64,000 nucleotides of DNA from Sinotaia quadrata (lineage: Eukaryota; Mollusca; Gastropoda; Architaenioglossa; Viviparidae): assembly GCA_028829895.1 (NCBI GenBank), contig CM054181.1, positions 3,992,501 through 4,056,500 on the forward strand, in the 5' to 3' direction. The position numbers and the translations under genes were made by a program. The notes beneath the pieces are model-generated. The model had not been told where the DNA came from, ran no database searches, and saw only the letters and a list, made by a program, of their open reading frames with translations. Positions 43,346 to 57,700 of the stretch are shown one piece after another (within the stretch, counting starts at the first letter, position 1; every line of letters begins with the position of its first letter).

Positions 43346-43861
43346 ATATGTACAAAAATTATTTCACTTTTAGACGAGGTTGCATTTCTTAAGTATAATA
43401 TTATATAAATAAGTAATTTTGTTTTTTAAATACAACACACCCTGTATATATTTGTATTGTACTATAAAGAACGCTTGATTTTCAAGAATTGATATATCAT
43501 TTTATTTTTTTTGTTGAATTTTTTAAAAAAGTATAATTTGATTTATATTAGAAAAGTATCAAGACTTTTGCTGGGGAATATAAGTTAATAAATGAAAAGT
43601 TTTAAAATTAGAGCATTTAGAGGATAATACTAATAGCTTGCTTTTAGTTTACCTGTGAATTTATAAAATAAATTATGAAGGATAACAATGTCTCTACGTA
43701 TCTGTTTAGGCTGATGAGACAATCTTAATTCGTTCATAAATATACATACCTAAAGCTTTCTCAAAACTTAGTAATCACAAATATGCTGAATAATATAGGA
43801 TGCGTCTTAAGCATTTCACTAGGCAGTTGGTTACTAGACTTGCTGTGACAGATCACACACC

Positions 43862-43928
<67 letters not shown>

Positions 43929-45228
43929 GTTTCTCATTTATGATTGTATAAAAATAAAATATTTTTCTTTTATTCAGTTTTCTTCTAAAATTTCAAAACA
44001 GCAAATACATAAATAAGTTGTTTTTTTAAAAAACATGTCTAGTAAAATAATAACAATTAATGAATTTATGTTTGATATGTCAAACTATAACAAAGATTTT
44101 CATTAAACGTAAATGCTGTGTTAAATTTTCAAGACTGCTAGATACAGCAATATATTGAAGGTAATTTTAATGTGGTTTTTCTTCATCAGATTAGTTCTCT
44201 CTGCACAATTACACTATATTAAAATATCAATACCAGAAAGTTTTGCTGTGCCTGTATGTTATCAGATGAACAGACAAAGGCCTTAGAAAAACCCTTAAAA
44301 TATGAAAATTATCTATATATTGCCTAATAAAACCTGTCCTGTCATTTTTAAACATTTACCTTGTGAATTGGATTATTTAGGCAGACAGGTAATTTTAAAG
44401 TCCATAAAATGAAGAATATTGCCTTGAGAAATCATTGAAGGTAAATTATTCATAAATTTGGTGAAAATAAACTTTACCAATCATTTTGCTGTGAATTTCA
44501 ACACCTTAAATAAATGGACTAGTGATACATTGTTTTCCCCATAATTTACAATAGCTACATCTTGATTTACAATAGTTATCTCCATTTTCATTGCCAAAGT
44601 ACTGATAAGAGACTTAAGATTAATTTAAGTGCTTAATTGTATGACATATTTCATCTCCAAAACATTAATGTACTTTAATTGCACACAAGACCTCAGCCCA
44701 TAATCACATATTTGTACTAGCCAATAGTATGGTACAAATGTTGCTAATTTTGATCCTCTCAATGACCACAATTTCTTGAAAAACTTTCCCAGTACATACA
44801 TGATTAACTCCTCTCCCTGTCCTTTAAAGATATCTCACATAACATCATATCAACACTCGAGAGAATGTATATATATATATTTAAAAGAACATATACACAC
44901 ACGCTTTGCAAAACAGAATCATACAGTGCACAAATGTTGTAAATGTGATAAGATTTTAATGTCATGCTGCTCTTGTAATTTTTGAAAAGAAACAAAAAGA
45001 TGATTTATTTGAAAATTTACCAAAACTGTTTAACAGACACAATGTCAACATCAATTGTACAGAAACGAATTGTTCATATTTTTGTAATCATTCATATCAC
45101 TAAGCAAGATACTTGCTTAATTACAAACAATTCTTGTGTTAGAGCATTTTAGACATTATATAGCACTAATTTCAGGTAACTGATCATAAAACAACTTTAA
45201 GCATCATAGACAAACAGTAAATAATACC
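43346..45228. other. AT-rich intergenic
   Basis: A (TA)n-(GA)n microsatellite lies at about 43866-43926. Frames at 44776-44985 and its antisense partner show no recognisable features. Confidence 0.5.
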
Positions 45229-46717
45229 TGTAGTGGAGTAATTTGCCTATCCCTATTTTAAAATTTAATTTATATAAATTGTTAATTTGTCAGAGTTTGG
45301 GCACTCCTTATGATGGTAGTTTTGTAAGTGTCAGAGTTGGAAGTAAAAACCTGAGCTGAGAATATGCTAGAAATTGCTGATGTAAGTGAGTAGTTTTTAT
45401 TATCCAATGGTTATGATTTATGAGAATGAGACCAGCCAATGGGTTGAGATATAAAAGTTTACTTCAATAGAGAAATCCATTGTCTAATCACTTGAATTTA
45501 TAATGGCAAATATGTACGGTCTTGAAAGGCAGCTGTTAGCTTGATGGTGAGTTAACTGACTGGTTGAGAGAGAGAAGATGGACTTAGAAATATTTCATGC
45601 ATTTTGCTATTGCTATGTTATACTTGTGTTTTAATAAGATGTATTGTGTAGACTATTATTTCTACAAATGTTTGAACTAAGCAGCTTGTATTTAGTGTGC
45701 TATTAAGCTGTGTGCGTTTATCGTGCTAATAAATAACGTTGGAGGAAATTTTAAGTTGAGACTGGAATGTAAGAAAGAATGGAGTTATAAAGCAATAAAC
45801 TGGAAACTTAGCTTTGCTCCTTGATTATATTTTTCAGGGCAAGCAGCCTTTTCCACTTTCTTTTCTTGTGTGATTTGAATCCTGGTTACTGTTTGTGAAC
45901 CACTACTACCGACTGTGGTAAAGGCAGGGAGCAGTGAGTAAGTGTGGAGATACACTACACCCCTTTGATGTATGGTGGCATGATTATATGAACAATTTCT
46001 GGTACAGAGAAGTTATCAGATATCGCTACAACTGTTATTCTGCTTGAAGGAACTGACATGGCAAAGAGGCTCTCAAGTTGGCTTTGAAAGAATAATAGCA
46101 CATTGGGGTTTTTGACGTGTGTCTCTCACACCTGTTGATGTGGGAAAACCTTGTGACACTGTTGCAAAGCACACAAAAGACTATTGAGATCATGCTTAAT
46201 TCAGGTTACGTAAAAGAACTACTGTTGCTTATCTCTAATAACTCCATTTCTGTTCTCTGATAGGAACTACCCTGCATTTGTATTGACATTATTGTAGAAT
46301 TGTATTTTAGAATATATGCTGTGTAGTAAGGAAATTATTCGAACAGGGTATCATGGAAATAGTGATGTCAAATAATCTTTTTCATTGTACTGTCACATGT
46401 ATATTTGATTGTTGAATTACACATATTGATAACCTTATGTTGGAGAAGAAAGTGGGTAGATGGGGGCTCGTTAAATATAGATTAAAAATGGACTTGTCTT
46501 CTCCTTTAGTAAGAAGTTTTCCACCCACTTATTGTATGACAGTAAATGTTGTCTTAATGTTGTGGAAGAGATAAACATTTACAGCGCCTGCATATCCACC
46601 AAGTGAGAGAGACAAGTGGTGTCTGCTGGAGAATTATTTATAACATAAATTAAGATTCTAATGCTTGTAATTAGTCATGAATGATTAATTAATTAATAAT
46701 AATCATAATGATTAACT
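45229..46717 (+). mobile_element. Dispersed repeat A, long copy
   Basis: Both ends match the short copy at 24011-24394 (TAGTGGAGTAATTTGCCTAT at the left, TAGTAAGAAGTTTTCCACCC and GCGCCTGCATATCCACC at the right, ending ATTAACTA). About 1.1 kb of extra sequence lies between. The middle has no long frame but includes a CCGACTGTGGTAAAGGCAGG segment. Either the short copy lost the middle or this one gained an insertion. Confidence 0.7.
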
Positions 46718-48518
46718 AAATTTTATTTGTTGGCTCTCAATACCAATCAAAGTTATAAGAATGGTCACAGCAATTTTGTTGTATTTTTAGCATTATAATT
46801 ACAAGACATTATATAACACTAAGCTATGTGAATGGTCTTGTGAGCCAGCACAAATTAATATCTGACTGACACTAAAATAGTTTCCTGTAAGTCAAGACCC
46901 TAGTCATAATTACTATAAATTAACCTGGTTAACTTATTTGCATACTTGATCTAATGCCAATGTAAATAAATATATAAAAAAGGTAGTAAAACTAATTTAT
47001 TAATACTTAGTTTGTCTAGAATGATTTTCTATTTTTTATAAAAATAATAAAATGATTACAACACTTACTATTATAAGCAATAATACTACACATTACATAT
47101 AAAAAATAAATCAATACAAAGCAAAACCATATAATCAGTGAAAATGTACAAGAACTACTGATTACAATTTGTAATGGCAAAAACAATATATATATATAAA
47201 AAATATATAAAGAATTAAATATTCTTCTCATAAATATATTACAATTTTACGTAAATATGCACATAAAGATTTTATGTTAAACTTTAAGAAATTAAAGACA
47301 TGTTGTATTCAATTATTTATATACTAATTTCACCAAAATAAAAAATTTTAAATAAAAAATAATCTAATTTAGTAACAGGCATAATTGGGTAGAGAAAATC
47401 AGTATATCACACATGTTCTTCTCCGCACCCTCTCTTCTCCAGAGGATGGGATATAAATATTCATTATTCCATTTTTTTAATTTTTAAACTACACTTAAAT
47501 CACACATACCTTATAAGTTCTATAACTAATTATAAAAGTGGTAATGAATCACCTTAGTATGCATTAGTTGGTATCTCAATTCATTTTCAGCATAAACATT
47601 ATGGCATTTCTTATGAAAATCTTTCACTTGCCTTTTTTGATTAACTAGTACACAGCAGGTCTGAACTTATTCTGTTCAGAACAAAAAGATTGATGCCTGT
47701 TACTGTGTATTTTATGTAATTTCTTCACAAAACCATATGCACTAGAAAGTGCCACTGGATAGTATTGACAGTACTGATTTCTTAGTGGTTAAAAACATCT
47801 CTTGTTTGCCATTTTTCAATACTGCAACATGTTTGAGATTAAATTTATACAAAATAATATATTTTAACATTTAATTTGGCTTTGAAACGTGAAAATTTCA
47901 TCTATACTATAAAGGCAATATAATTCATATTTTCAAGTGTAGTTTTCATACATTAAAAATGCTACTGCTGAAAGGACAAATTTCTTTTTACTCTTTTGAA
48001 ACCAGATCAATTAAAATTATAAAAAGGAATATCTAAAATATTCCAACTCTGTAATAATATAGTACAAATTGACAAAGAAGTACAGATATAAGGACAATAA
48101 TTCCAAATTCTACAGTTCAAACTTGTCCTTAAGGCAGGTAATGGATACAAACCTTCAAAGGAAGAGTTGTTTAACAGAGTTCATTTAAATTATTGTGGAG
48201 ATTTTCTTTTAAAAATAATGAGTAAATATTAATTTTAGACTTGTTATTTAACATCCACTTTCAACATTCATTAATTCTAAGGAGGGCAACAATTTTGCAT
48301 TAATATTATAAATACTTCACAAATTATATACATAATACCTCAATTTAAAAATGGTGAAACAAAAATGTAAATAAATGCACTATAATATACTAATTCTTAA
48401 TAAAACTAAGAATAAGCCAAAGACATAAATGTACATATTAAAGAATACAACCAAAGCGTTAATTAAAATTGAAAACAAATAAAGTGCTATATATTTCACC
48501 ATACTAATATAGTAAAAC
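46718..48518. other. AT-rich intergenic
   Basis: No gene-like signal. The frame at 47016-47231 (-) is low-complexity hydrophobic text from AT-rich DNA. This could include the 3' UTR of the exon at 48519. Confidence 0.45.
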
Positions 48519-48672
48519 CTATTTCATCAAGCATTTAGCACAATTAATGAACTCGTGAATGGTTCTTGGGCCCTTGACTAATAAAAAGTCATTCACAATA
48601 CCAAGGAGAAAATAACCTGAACCCCACCAGTAATGCACATTCATCATCTTTACTGCCAGTCCAACTTCTAGT
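48519..48672 (-). CDS. Terminal coding exon of an unidentified, probably membrane, protein
   Basis: On the minus strand a good acceptor (TGTTCTTTTCAG) is followed by 50 codons and TAG at 48519-48521; the first exon base completes a codon. The peptide begins LEVGLAVKMMNVHYWWGSGY, then a hydrophobic stretch (FLLGIVNDFLLV), and ends with NCAKCLMK. The content looks like genuine protein with a membrane-associated segment. It lies about 1.1 kb downstream of the TSPO stop on the same strand, but TSPO exons are all phase 0 and this exon needs two bases from its predecessor, so it does not splice simply to TSPO. Its upstream exons were not found. They may lie beyond or between the TSPO exons. I do not recognise the family. 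Confidence 0.5.
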
Positions 48673-49771
48673 CTGAAAAGAACAGACAATAAAAATACTC
48701 CACATTAAGGTTTCTTTCTTCAGTGATAAACAAACGATTCAATTAAAAAATAATATATTTTTATTGTATTGACTCCATATCTTTACAAGACAAACAAAAT
48801 GACACATAATGAAGCATACATTCTTTTTCACCTAAACTTGCAAGCCTGTATTTAACGGACCTTATTGTTAGATGAGTGAAACAACACAATTAACAACTGC
48901 TGCTCACTAAAAAGATAATCCATGTCTGCCAGCATTAACGGAGGAACAAATGCTTGGCATTTTTTTTAACCAATTACTAATATTTATCTTCCTTTCCCAT
49001 TATACAGACCATGTGTCCACAACACTATGTGTCAGGATTAAATAGTGGTACAAATCTTACATTCAGATAATATGTAATACCTATGCAGGTAAACGGTAGT
49101 TAAGTGGTGAAATGCACTTAAACTCATGTTCCAAGACAAAGGGGCAGTCAAGTTATAGAAACAAGTTCTAAATGAGCAACGGGGGCAAAGAAACGAGCCA
49201 AAACAAAAAAATGAAGTCTTATATAATTATTTAAGAACATTGAAATTTGCAATATCTGTCAGCAATAACATCAGCGTAAACAAACATAAGAAAGATACTG
49301 ATAATGGGGGGAAGAGAGAGAGGTCTCTAAAGGAGGCTATTTGCCTCAAAGTTCTTAACTTTGATGGCCCAAGAATTGTGAGTAGATATGTAATAATTCT
49401 AAGTGTTGTGGACACCTGGCTTTATATTTGTGAGTGTCCTGAAAATGTCTAAATGGAAATATGTTTAACAAAGGTGCATTTATTTCTCAAATGTTTTATT
49501 GTATACTCTAAATAAAAATAAAAACTAATCTGCTATGGCACCAAATTATTTATTTTTATTGAACTGGAGGGAAAAGACATTCTACTGGTATGTGCAAATT
49601 TAGGCATGAACACCATGGCAGAGTCTTGGCTTTATGGCCTTTCAGTGACAGATTAAATCAGTCAGACAATTAAAAACAGCAGACCTGCAGCACAAAGCTT
49701 TAGTCACACAAACTTAAAACATCACAATATGAAAATGATGATGGCAACATATTCTCACCTGTCATTAATCT
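48673..49771. other. TSPO 3' flank / 3' UTR
   Basis: Minus-strand AATAAA hexamers occur near 49548-49562, about 215 bp after the TSPO stop, and may end its mRNA. Frames at 49227-49452 on both strands are unsupported. Confidence 0.4.
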
Positions 49772-51899
49772 TCAATCTGTTCGATCTTTATTATCTCTCC
49801 ACATAGTATAGGTTAAAGTTGAGGCCAAAGTGACCCATCCAAGATATGGCACTAATAAGCCTGCAGCCAGGTGATTGATTGGGTAAAATGTATAGATAGT
49901 ACCTGCAATAGCTCCCCAAAGGCACACAATCTCCACCAGGCCCTGAAACAAGAGTTCATTTGATATATACTGATATAATGAATAATTACAGCAAAGGTAT
50001 AAAGTAAATAGTTGTTATGTTTTTTTTTTAAAGTCACAGCAATTGCAGTGTCAAGTTTGTTTCTTAGATGGGGAAAAAATATAATTATGTTTCCATTTAT
50101 TAAAATGTATTTGAAAATTTTTACAGGCTAAAAATTAATTAAATCTTCTTGGCCTCTCTCCTTTGGCTGAACTGTTAGTTCATCAAATATAATAGAAGAG
50201 GGCACAAAATAATGACCATAACTGAGGGTAGGTAACTCTTAAATTTATCAGACATTTTATGCATTTATTTCTGTTTCACCTTTCTATTGCATAAAATACT
50301 GATAGAATTATTGGAAAAAAACAAGTCTCTGGGTAAAATAGTTAAAATATCTTTAAAACTTGAAACTGAAGGGGTTAATTTAATATACCCAACAAAGACA
50401 GTGAGCTAATAAAATTGTCAATGAACTATTTTTGGCTCTGCACTAATGAAACTATACTGATAATGAATTATTTCAATTCTAGTATCATTTAATATTTCTC
50501 TCAGTGTAATAAGTGAATAAAAAAATAAATGTTTTGATATACCCATTTTAGACTCTTAGCGCCAAAAAATATTGGCGTCCAAGCCCAGTTCAAAGCAAGT
50601 TGAGTTCCATATAAAGCCAGAGGAAGAGCAGCCTCTCCATCAAAGCCACCCCCATCACGCCAAATCAGGTAAGAAGCATATCCCATTGTGCTGTACAGGT
50701 ATGTCCACACAGGTGCAAAAGCCCAATTGGGAGGACGCCAAGATGGCTTTTTCAAGTTCTACAAAATAAGTAATAGGCAATCCACAAATAAATCTCAACA
50801 CATAATCCACAAATCTCCACCAGACATTCAAACATTGGAGATTCTCCAACAACTCTTAATGCATTCATACTGACAAAATTTCTTAAACTTCTATTAATAG
50901 TTGAACATAAACTCTAAATTCAATACATAAACATTAAAAATAAAAAGGATGACACCATTTTATTTCTTTAAAAAAAAAAAAAATTGACCCCTAATTTACA
51001 ACACACATGCAATTATGATCAAGCAAAACAGCCACCCCAAATCCCCCAATTTACACCTACAACTTGCAATTATGATGGCATTAGATAAACAGATGTAGCT
51101 ATTCTGTGCACAACTTTGCCATATTACTCTTAATAAAAGTACAGGTACACTGTAGCTATTTCCTATAAATGTGTATGTTGCAAATGCATCATATTAACTT
51201 CAGATTATTTAAATTTCATGCACAGTTATTTGAACAATTAGAATATCTGCACTTTGATAAAGATTTAAAACTTCAATGTATTTCTATTTCCAATTAAAGA
51301 AGTTTTAGCCTGCTCGGATGTTGTTTTTTTTGAGATATGATACCCTCCCTCTGAATTCAACTTCTGATGAATCAAACTTATTAAAACCCTCTCCTGCTTT
51401 ATAAAATTAGACTTTTGATTTTTTTGTAAAAACTGAGAAAGCCTTATTTGTTTAAGTAATTTTTAAATTTCAAGAAAAATTAAATGTTTCACTAAGAGAC
51501 ATGAAATAAGAGGAATTCTACTGAGGAAATTTGGACTTACTACCTATAATGTTCAGCTTTGATTATCTATTATGCAAGTGCAATATACCTTATTCACCTT
51601 TCACTTGTATTTATTTCTAATTGAAATTCTTAAATAGGTTGAATTTGATGTGTGTTTCCTCTCTCAGCATGGTAAGTATAAGTTCCATATAATTAAATAA
51701 GATACAAATCCATACCATACTGAAACCTACCCAAACTGATCATATCATTACTTCCAAATTAGACTAAATTTTACAAAAAATGATAATGGTGTCTCACCTC
51801 ATACCAAACAGGAATAGCTTTTCTTGTGATAAAGCCACCTGCAATCCCACCCAAGTTTGGTAGCACAACAGCAAAAGCTGGTTTTACATAATCAGACAT
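49772..51899 (-). CDS. TSPO: Translocator protein TSPO (three coding exons)
   Basis: Coding exons are 51899-51798, 50758-50543 and 49942-49772. All junctions are phase 0 with consensus sites (GAG|GTGAGA, TTTGTAG|AAC, TGG|GTATAT, TTTCAG|GGC). They give 162 residues against about 169 in mammals. TSPO is a five-helix protein of the outer mitochondrial membrane that binds cholesterol and porphyrins; its exact physiological role is debated. Diagnostic pieces are [48 protein letters not shown] and [19 protein letters not shown]. The C-terminal LTYTMWR fits the cholesterol-recognition (CRAC) pattern L-x-Y-x-x-x-R. GTGCAG directly before the ATG suggests that a 5' UTR intron ends there, with the promoter upstream, perhaps near 53.9 kb. 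No defect is seen. Confidence 0.96.
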
Positions 51900-53899
51900 C
51901 TGCACATCATAACGACATAAGTTCATCAGAGCAATAAAATAATAAAAATAGCTATACTTTAGTGATCTTCAAAACTAGATTTAAGAATTCTTAGAGCATA
52001 TTTTACCCCATTTCCAAACTATGCAAAGACTATAAAATCTCAGATTGGTGAAATCTTAAACAATGAAAAAGGAAGTTAAAATATATTATATGTTACTTTC
52101 TTTTGTTATTAACTTCAGTCACAAAGCACAAAATGCACTGAGAGAGGTAGTGTACTGCCATAATACTATGAATATATATGTAGCTAAGAAATATTATATC
52201 ACTGTTACATGAAATTAAATATGGGCTATGAATTTGCATACATAATCATACTAAATTCTAGCATTAGCAACAAATGTGTTCAGTTTACCAAGACTGTTAT
52301 TGTTAAGCAAATATATTATTTTTTTAAATGCATGCACTGATGCAGTGAAATATATATATATATATATAATGAACATTTCACCAGATTAGATTTTAATAAA
52401 GCAGCAACAACAAAATACACCTTTTACGTAAGGAGAAATATTTGATTAACAAAGTAACAATCACTACAGAGTTATCAGGTTTTCTTGTGACTGTGAGCAA
52501 CAAATTATTTTTTTAAAACACTAGATTTAGTAGATAAATAGTAGATTACTGAAAATTACTATAATTCTAAATTAGTACTATCTGTCAGTGATAATGATGA
52601 AAATGACATAAATGATCACAAGTTATACAAAGAATAAAATAATATTTTAATATTATTATAAGCATCTATCACAATGTGTAAATTGCAATTATATTTTTTG
52701 TTTAATTTTTGTTTACTGTATTATAATTACAATCATATTTTACTTGTTAAAGTTATATCTTTAGAATTTTATCTTATAAAAGTTATATTACTTTTTAAAA
52801 AATCAGTGTTGGAACAAAGGAAGATTTTCCATTGTTTAGAAATTGATATTTTGGTTGTACTTGTACAAGTTGTAGCCTACATTTACACTTTTGAAAAAAA
52901 AAATTTTTAAACAGGCATACTTGTATAGTTTATCTCCTTGATATATTCCACAACAATTTCAAGTCATTAAAATAAACCAGCATCTGGTAAGAATAACTAT
53001 ATTTTAGTTTTTCATTTCAGTTCGTCCCAGCAAACTGAAATAGTAGAACTAAAGGGAGACTACTTATTATATTTATTATTTCACTTTTTAGACTTCAAAC
53101 AGATTTTAATTTAAAGTTTGATTTTGAATAAAGCCAAAATTTTCAAGGATGTCAAAATTAATTGCATACGCCTATATCACATTCCAAGCATTTTTTTTTA
53201 AAGGTCTTGACATGCAGATGCACCTTTAAATTTCCTTGCCCCTGACCCCCCCCCCAAAAAAAAAAAATAAAAATTATATTTCTATTAAATAAAAGTGAGT
53301 CTTTACCTATGTATGGCTAGTCTTAACATTTAATCTCTACCGAAATAAATTTACATTGATTATGATTAAATTTATTGACTTTTTTCCTTTAACATTCTTA
53401 ACATTTTGATTATAATTAATACTAAAACAAATGTTTGACATTTTCCTAATAAACTAAAATAGGCCTAAATAAAATACGATTACTCGGCTATTAATAATCC
53501 ATAAATGTAATACTTTAAAACATACATTGAGTTGCAGCTTCCTGCTAACCATAGAAAAAAAAATCATTCAATCAGCAGGTGACTAAGCCATCCCTATTTG
53601 GTCTGTGCACACAATACACGTGGTTCATGTTCTACGATGTTAGTCATTGAAAACTAGTTTTCTAAAAACGTAGCCTGACATCTATGCAATTGATGTGGAA
53701 AATATCCTCATTTTAGCAGTCACTGAAAACTGAAATAATGCTTTTTTTGTGCTTATGTATTCATTACTCAAAATAAATATTTTCGGACTATTCATCCTTT
53801 GTTTCGTGACCTATGCCTTTTTTCCCCAACAATAATTTGAAAAAAAAATACGTAAATTAAATTTAGCTTAAATCGAATCAACAAAATGAAGAAAAATAA
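51900..53899. other. AT-rich sequence between TSPO and parvin
   Basis: No coding sequence is recognised. If TSPO has an untranslated first exon, this is its first intron. A frame at 52674-52910 (+) is AT-rich noise. Confidence 0.45.
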
Positions 53900-54053
53900 A
53901 TTACAATAAAGAAATGAATAATGCAAACCGTCCAAAACTGTACTTGCTTGCTAATACTGTAAGTGTAAGTGCGCTTGCAGTTTAACTTATATAATTCTTA
54001 ATGGTGACCTTCAACTTTTTCACCGGAAGTCTGAGTTGTTTCCTTAGTTGAAA
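53900..54053. promoter_or_regulatory. Probable parvin promoter/5' UTR, possibly shared with TSPO
   Basis: Sequence just before the parvin ATG becomes less AT-rich and contains CACCGGAAGT, an ETS-type site, on the plus strand at about 54021-54030. A divergent promoter for TSPO is plausible from the head-to-head arrangement, but no TSPO first exon was demonstrated. Confidence 0.35.
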
Positions 54054-54728
54054 ATGGCGACTTCTCCAACAACTCCGACAGGAACCCTCACCCCGAAGAA
54101 AAAAGATGAATCTTTCCTTGAAAAAATTGGAACTTTAGCTCGTAAAAAGAAAATCAAAGAAGGTAACGCGTTTCCACCCAACTTTGTTTGCTTATTAGTG
54201 TTTATGTCTATCTAGTGTTATTATTTATCCTAGGATTGGTTTCCTTTGCAACTTAGGAATGCAAGGAATTTTGATTTCGCTGATTTCTCAGCACTTGTTA
54301 AATGAGTTGTGATTTGATTTGCATTACCGCTTATTAAATCCAAATTAAAATATGTTCAAAATGTAATTTTTTTTTTAGTCGTGTAAATTTCAATTCCTTT
54401 TGGTTCAGAAGTTATAACATTAATCTTATACTTTTATAATTATAGATAAATATATATAGTACTTTAGTAGTTTATTTTGCGCTAGGGTCTAGTAGTACTA
54501 GTAGCATTTTTTAATAATTTTTTAAAAAATTTTTAAAAGATTGCTTTTTAAGTTGAAATAAAAATTAATTCCATACTATTAAGAATGATAATATTACAAC
54601 CTCAGAATTACCTCTAAAATACTTTTATTGAAAATGATTATATTTAGGTCTACAATCAATTCCAATACCGTTCAGAATGATAATATACACAATCAGTTCT
54701 AAAACTGTTCAAAATTATAATATTTATA

Positions 54729-54789
<61 letters not shown>

Positions 54790-57700
54790 CATAGTATGCC
54801 TGCTTTTGAGAAAAATAATAATTATTTTATTTCATGTGCTGATGATAAGATAATCTTGTTAAGATTAAAGACCAAGTAAACAAGAATCTACTTCTAACAT
54901 GTTTTTATAAAACAGATTTTACAGTAATGTCAACATTTCTAAACATCCTGGCAAAGTTGAAGTGACCAGTAACTTTTATAACTGTTATTATTTTAGGGTT
55001 AAAAGTGGATTAGAAACAAAAGTTCTCAATTGTGCATCAAAATAGCTAGAATGCTCTGGGCTATAGACCAAGGTTAAAGGTTGTTTCTTTGTTCCACATT
55101 TTAGTTAAGGTTAAAGACAATAGTGCAGAGTTTGGCTTGCACTTTTGTCAGATGTCTTCCTTCATTATAAAAGAGTGGCTTTTAAGATCTCTGTGTTGTC
55201 ATTAAGTAAATTTAAGAAGCCAAGAACTGATGAGGTCAAGTGTAGCTCTGAATTGCAAGAGCCATATTTAGTTGTTGGTTCTGGCTCTAGATGAACACCT
55301 ATATAATATACTGCAGTTTTTATTTAATTGGGCAGCAATATATTTTTGATAAATTAATAGTAGAAGTAAGAAAAGCATTTTGCCGCCAAGTTCAGAACTT
55401 AAATATCTAGTATTGATTTCTTCATGAATTGTTGCTGGTTGGTCTGTAGATAGAGATGTACATTGGACCTTGAAACCAGGATGGTATAATAAACCAAGTG
55501 ACCTTACATTGTGGTGGCCCTGGTCATTTTTTTTTTTAATACTGATATATCCCCCTTTCATCTTTGGGATGTTGAGTTGCAATAAAATATTGAAGGCATT
55601 TAATTGATATAATAAAATACTAATAAATGTACATTATTATTATTATTTATAAAATATTTTGTTTTTTTTCTAGCATTGTTACTTAAGGTATTCAGCTGAT
55701 TTTTCCATGACTCAAATGATCATATATTATCTGGACTTTACATTTATGAGTAAGACTTTGAGATAAAGAGCTCATTTTTAAATCCAGCATGAGTAAATAA
55801 AGTTAGCATGCATTGAAGTAAAACGTGCAGTGATGCAACTGTAATTGTGAATGTGTTTTTTTTTTCTTCTGTGCACAGTGAATGAGCTTCAAGAGGAGGG
55901 AAAAAATGCTATTGAGTCACCAACTAGCCCAACCTTGCCAGACATTGGTCCAGAAGGATACCAGCTTGGTAAGGTGTTCTTTGGGAGTATTTTTTGTTTT
56001 TCTTGTTCTTTATTTAAACAACTTAAATGCTGGTATTTTCAAGAATTGTTGGTCCAGAAGGATACCACTTTTACCAGTTTGGTAAGGTGTTCTTTGGGAG
56101 TATTTTTTGTTTTTCTTGTTCTTTATTTAAACAACTTAAATGCTGGTATTTTCAAGAATTGTTGGTCCAGAAGGATACCAGCTTGATAAGGTGTTTTTTG
56201 GGAGTATTTTTTGTTTTTCTTGTTCTTTATTTAAACAACTTTTAAATGCTGGTATTTTCAAGCATTGTTTTTCTTTCGAGATATCTCATAAACTGTTGAA
56301 GAGAAATAACATAGAAAGTAACTTAACAGTGATATAATGCAATTTAGAATAATTTTTCACAGAGTTTGACTACCATATATCACCACTATTAATTTTGATT
56401 AAACTAAATTAAAGTAAATTTATGGTTATACACTAATACAGTATTGGGGTTAATGCAAGAAATAAATACAAAAGCAATAATGTCGAATGATGATGTGGCA
56501 AATAAAAATCATTGCTAATAAGTTTAATATTTGGAGTTTAAATTTAATGGAAGCATAAATTAGAATTCTTATTCTTGATATATGTTTGAACATTTTGTAA
56601 ATTTTACATAAAATAGAAATATGCTTGTAAAAACATGGTCATCGTTATATTTTTAAAACATTTGTTTTATACAGGTGAATCAGAGGAAAGATCTATGATT
56701 GAGCCTCTGTCAAGAGAAGACCCCAAGCTCAAAGACCTTATAAAAGTAAGCAATATAAAGACCTTTCAGTTACAATATTACAGTTGTAATACTGGTTGTA
56801 CTTAGGTCTTTATAAATTGAGACCTAGATTTTGAAACTTTAAAAACTTCCAAATTTAATGTCCTGAATAAGTTGAAGAAAAATGATGCTTTGTTAAGCAT
56901 TTGTTGATTAGCAATAGAAAATAATTATGATGCTGCTCAGTAATCTCTTCTTAAACTCTATCATAAACTAAAAACAAAATGTAAAATAAAATGTAAAAGT
57001 ACAGAATATACATGTTGGGAATAGGATGCAGTTTCTAGTAATTTTACTGTAATTAATAAAGTTTGAAAATGTTTACAGATATTAAGACCCGTAAAATGTA
57101 GATATTGCTAATATATAAGTAATCAGTAATATGATACTTTACTAATAGTTTATTAAATTAATCCTAAACTAGAAATATCATGCATGCTGATATTGCAGGA
57201 AGTCCGCAAGAGTGCTGGTTGCCCTTGCTTTTTTTATATCATCTATATTTATCAGTTATAGAGAGAAAATTTTTATTTAAATAAATGTTTAAATTTGGTG
57301 ACCACAAGCATACAATTCTTACATATATTGTGACTTAAAGACAGATGCATTAATGCGCATGGCAGGACATTGAAAGGCATCATGAAATGTCAGTTGAGAT
57401 ATTTTATTATTTTAATTTTAATAACTACCATGTTTAACAACTTAAGCACCTATATTACAGCTTTTCAAAATTGTAACATCAAGAGATAGTTATAAATATT
57501 CATATTCACAACAGGAAGTACAAAAGCATGATTACAAGTATTATTTGTATTATTTTCATAACTACTATATTGAACAGCTTAATCACCATTATTATGGTAT
57601 AAATAGTTCAAATATTTATGACAGCACACTACAACTATAAAGTAAGAGTTTACATTTGAAAAAGACTAAATAGCTCAGGGAAAGTGCTACATAGAAATTG

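Noticed and set aside
45229..46717. Dispersed repeat A as a complete LTR
   Set aside because: The left end is TG but the right end is ATTAACTA, not CA, and no target-site duplication was found.
48519..49942. Orphan exon as an alternative last exon of TSPO
   Set aside because: TSPO exons end in phase 0 while the exon needs two incoming bases; phase-0 reading gives a short, unrelated tail.
55851..56337. Several 65-111-residue plus-strand frames as separate genes
   Set aside because: They are parvin exon 2 read through into its triplicated donor region.
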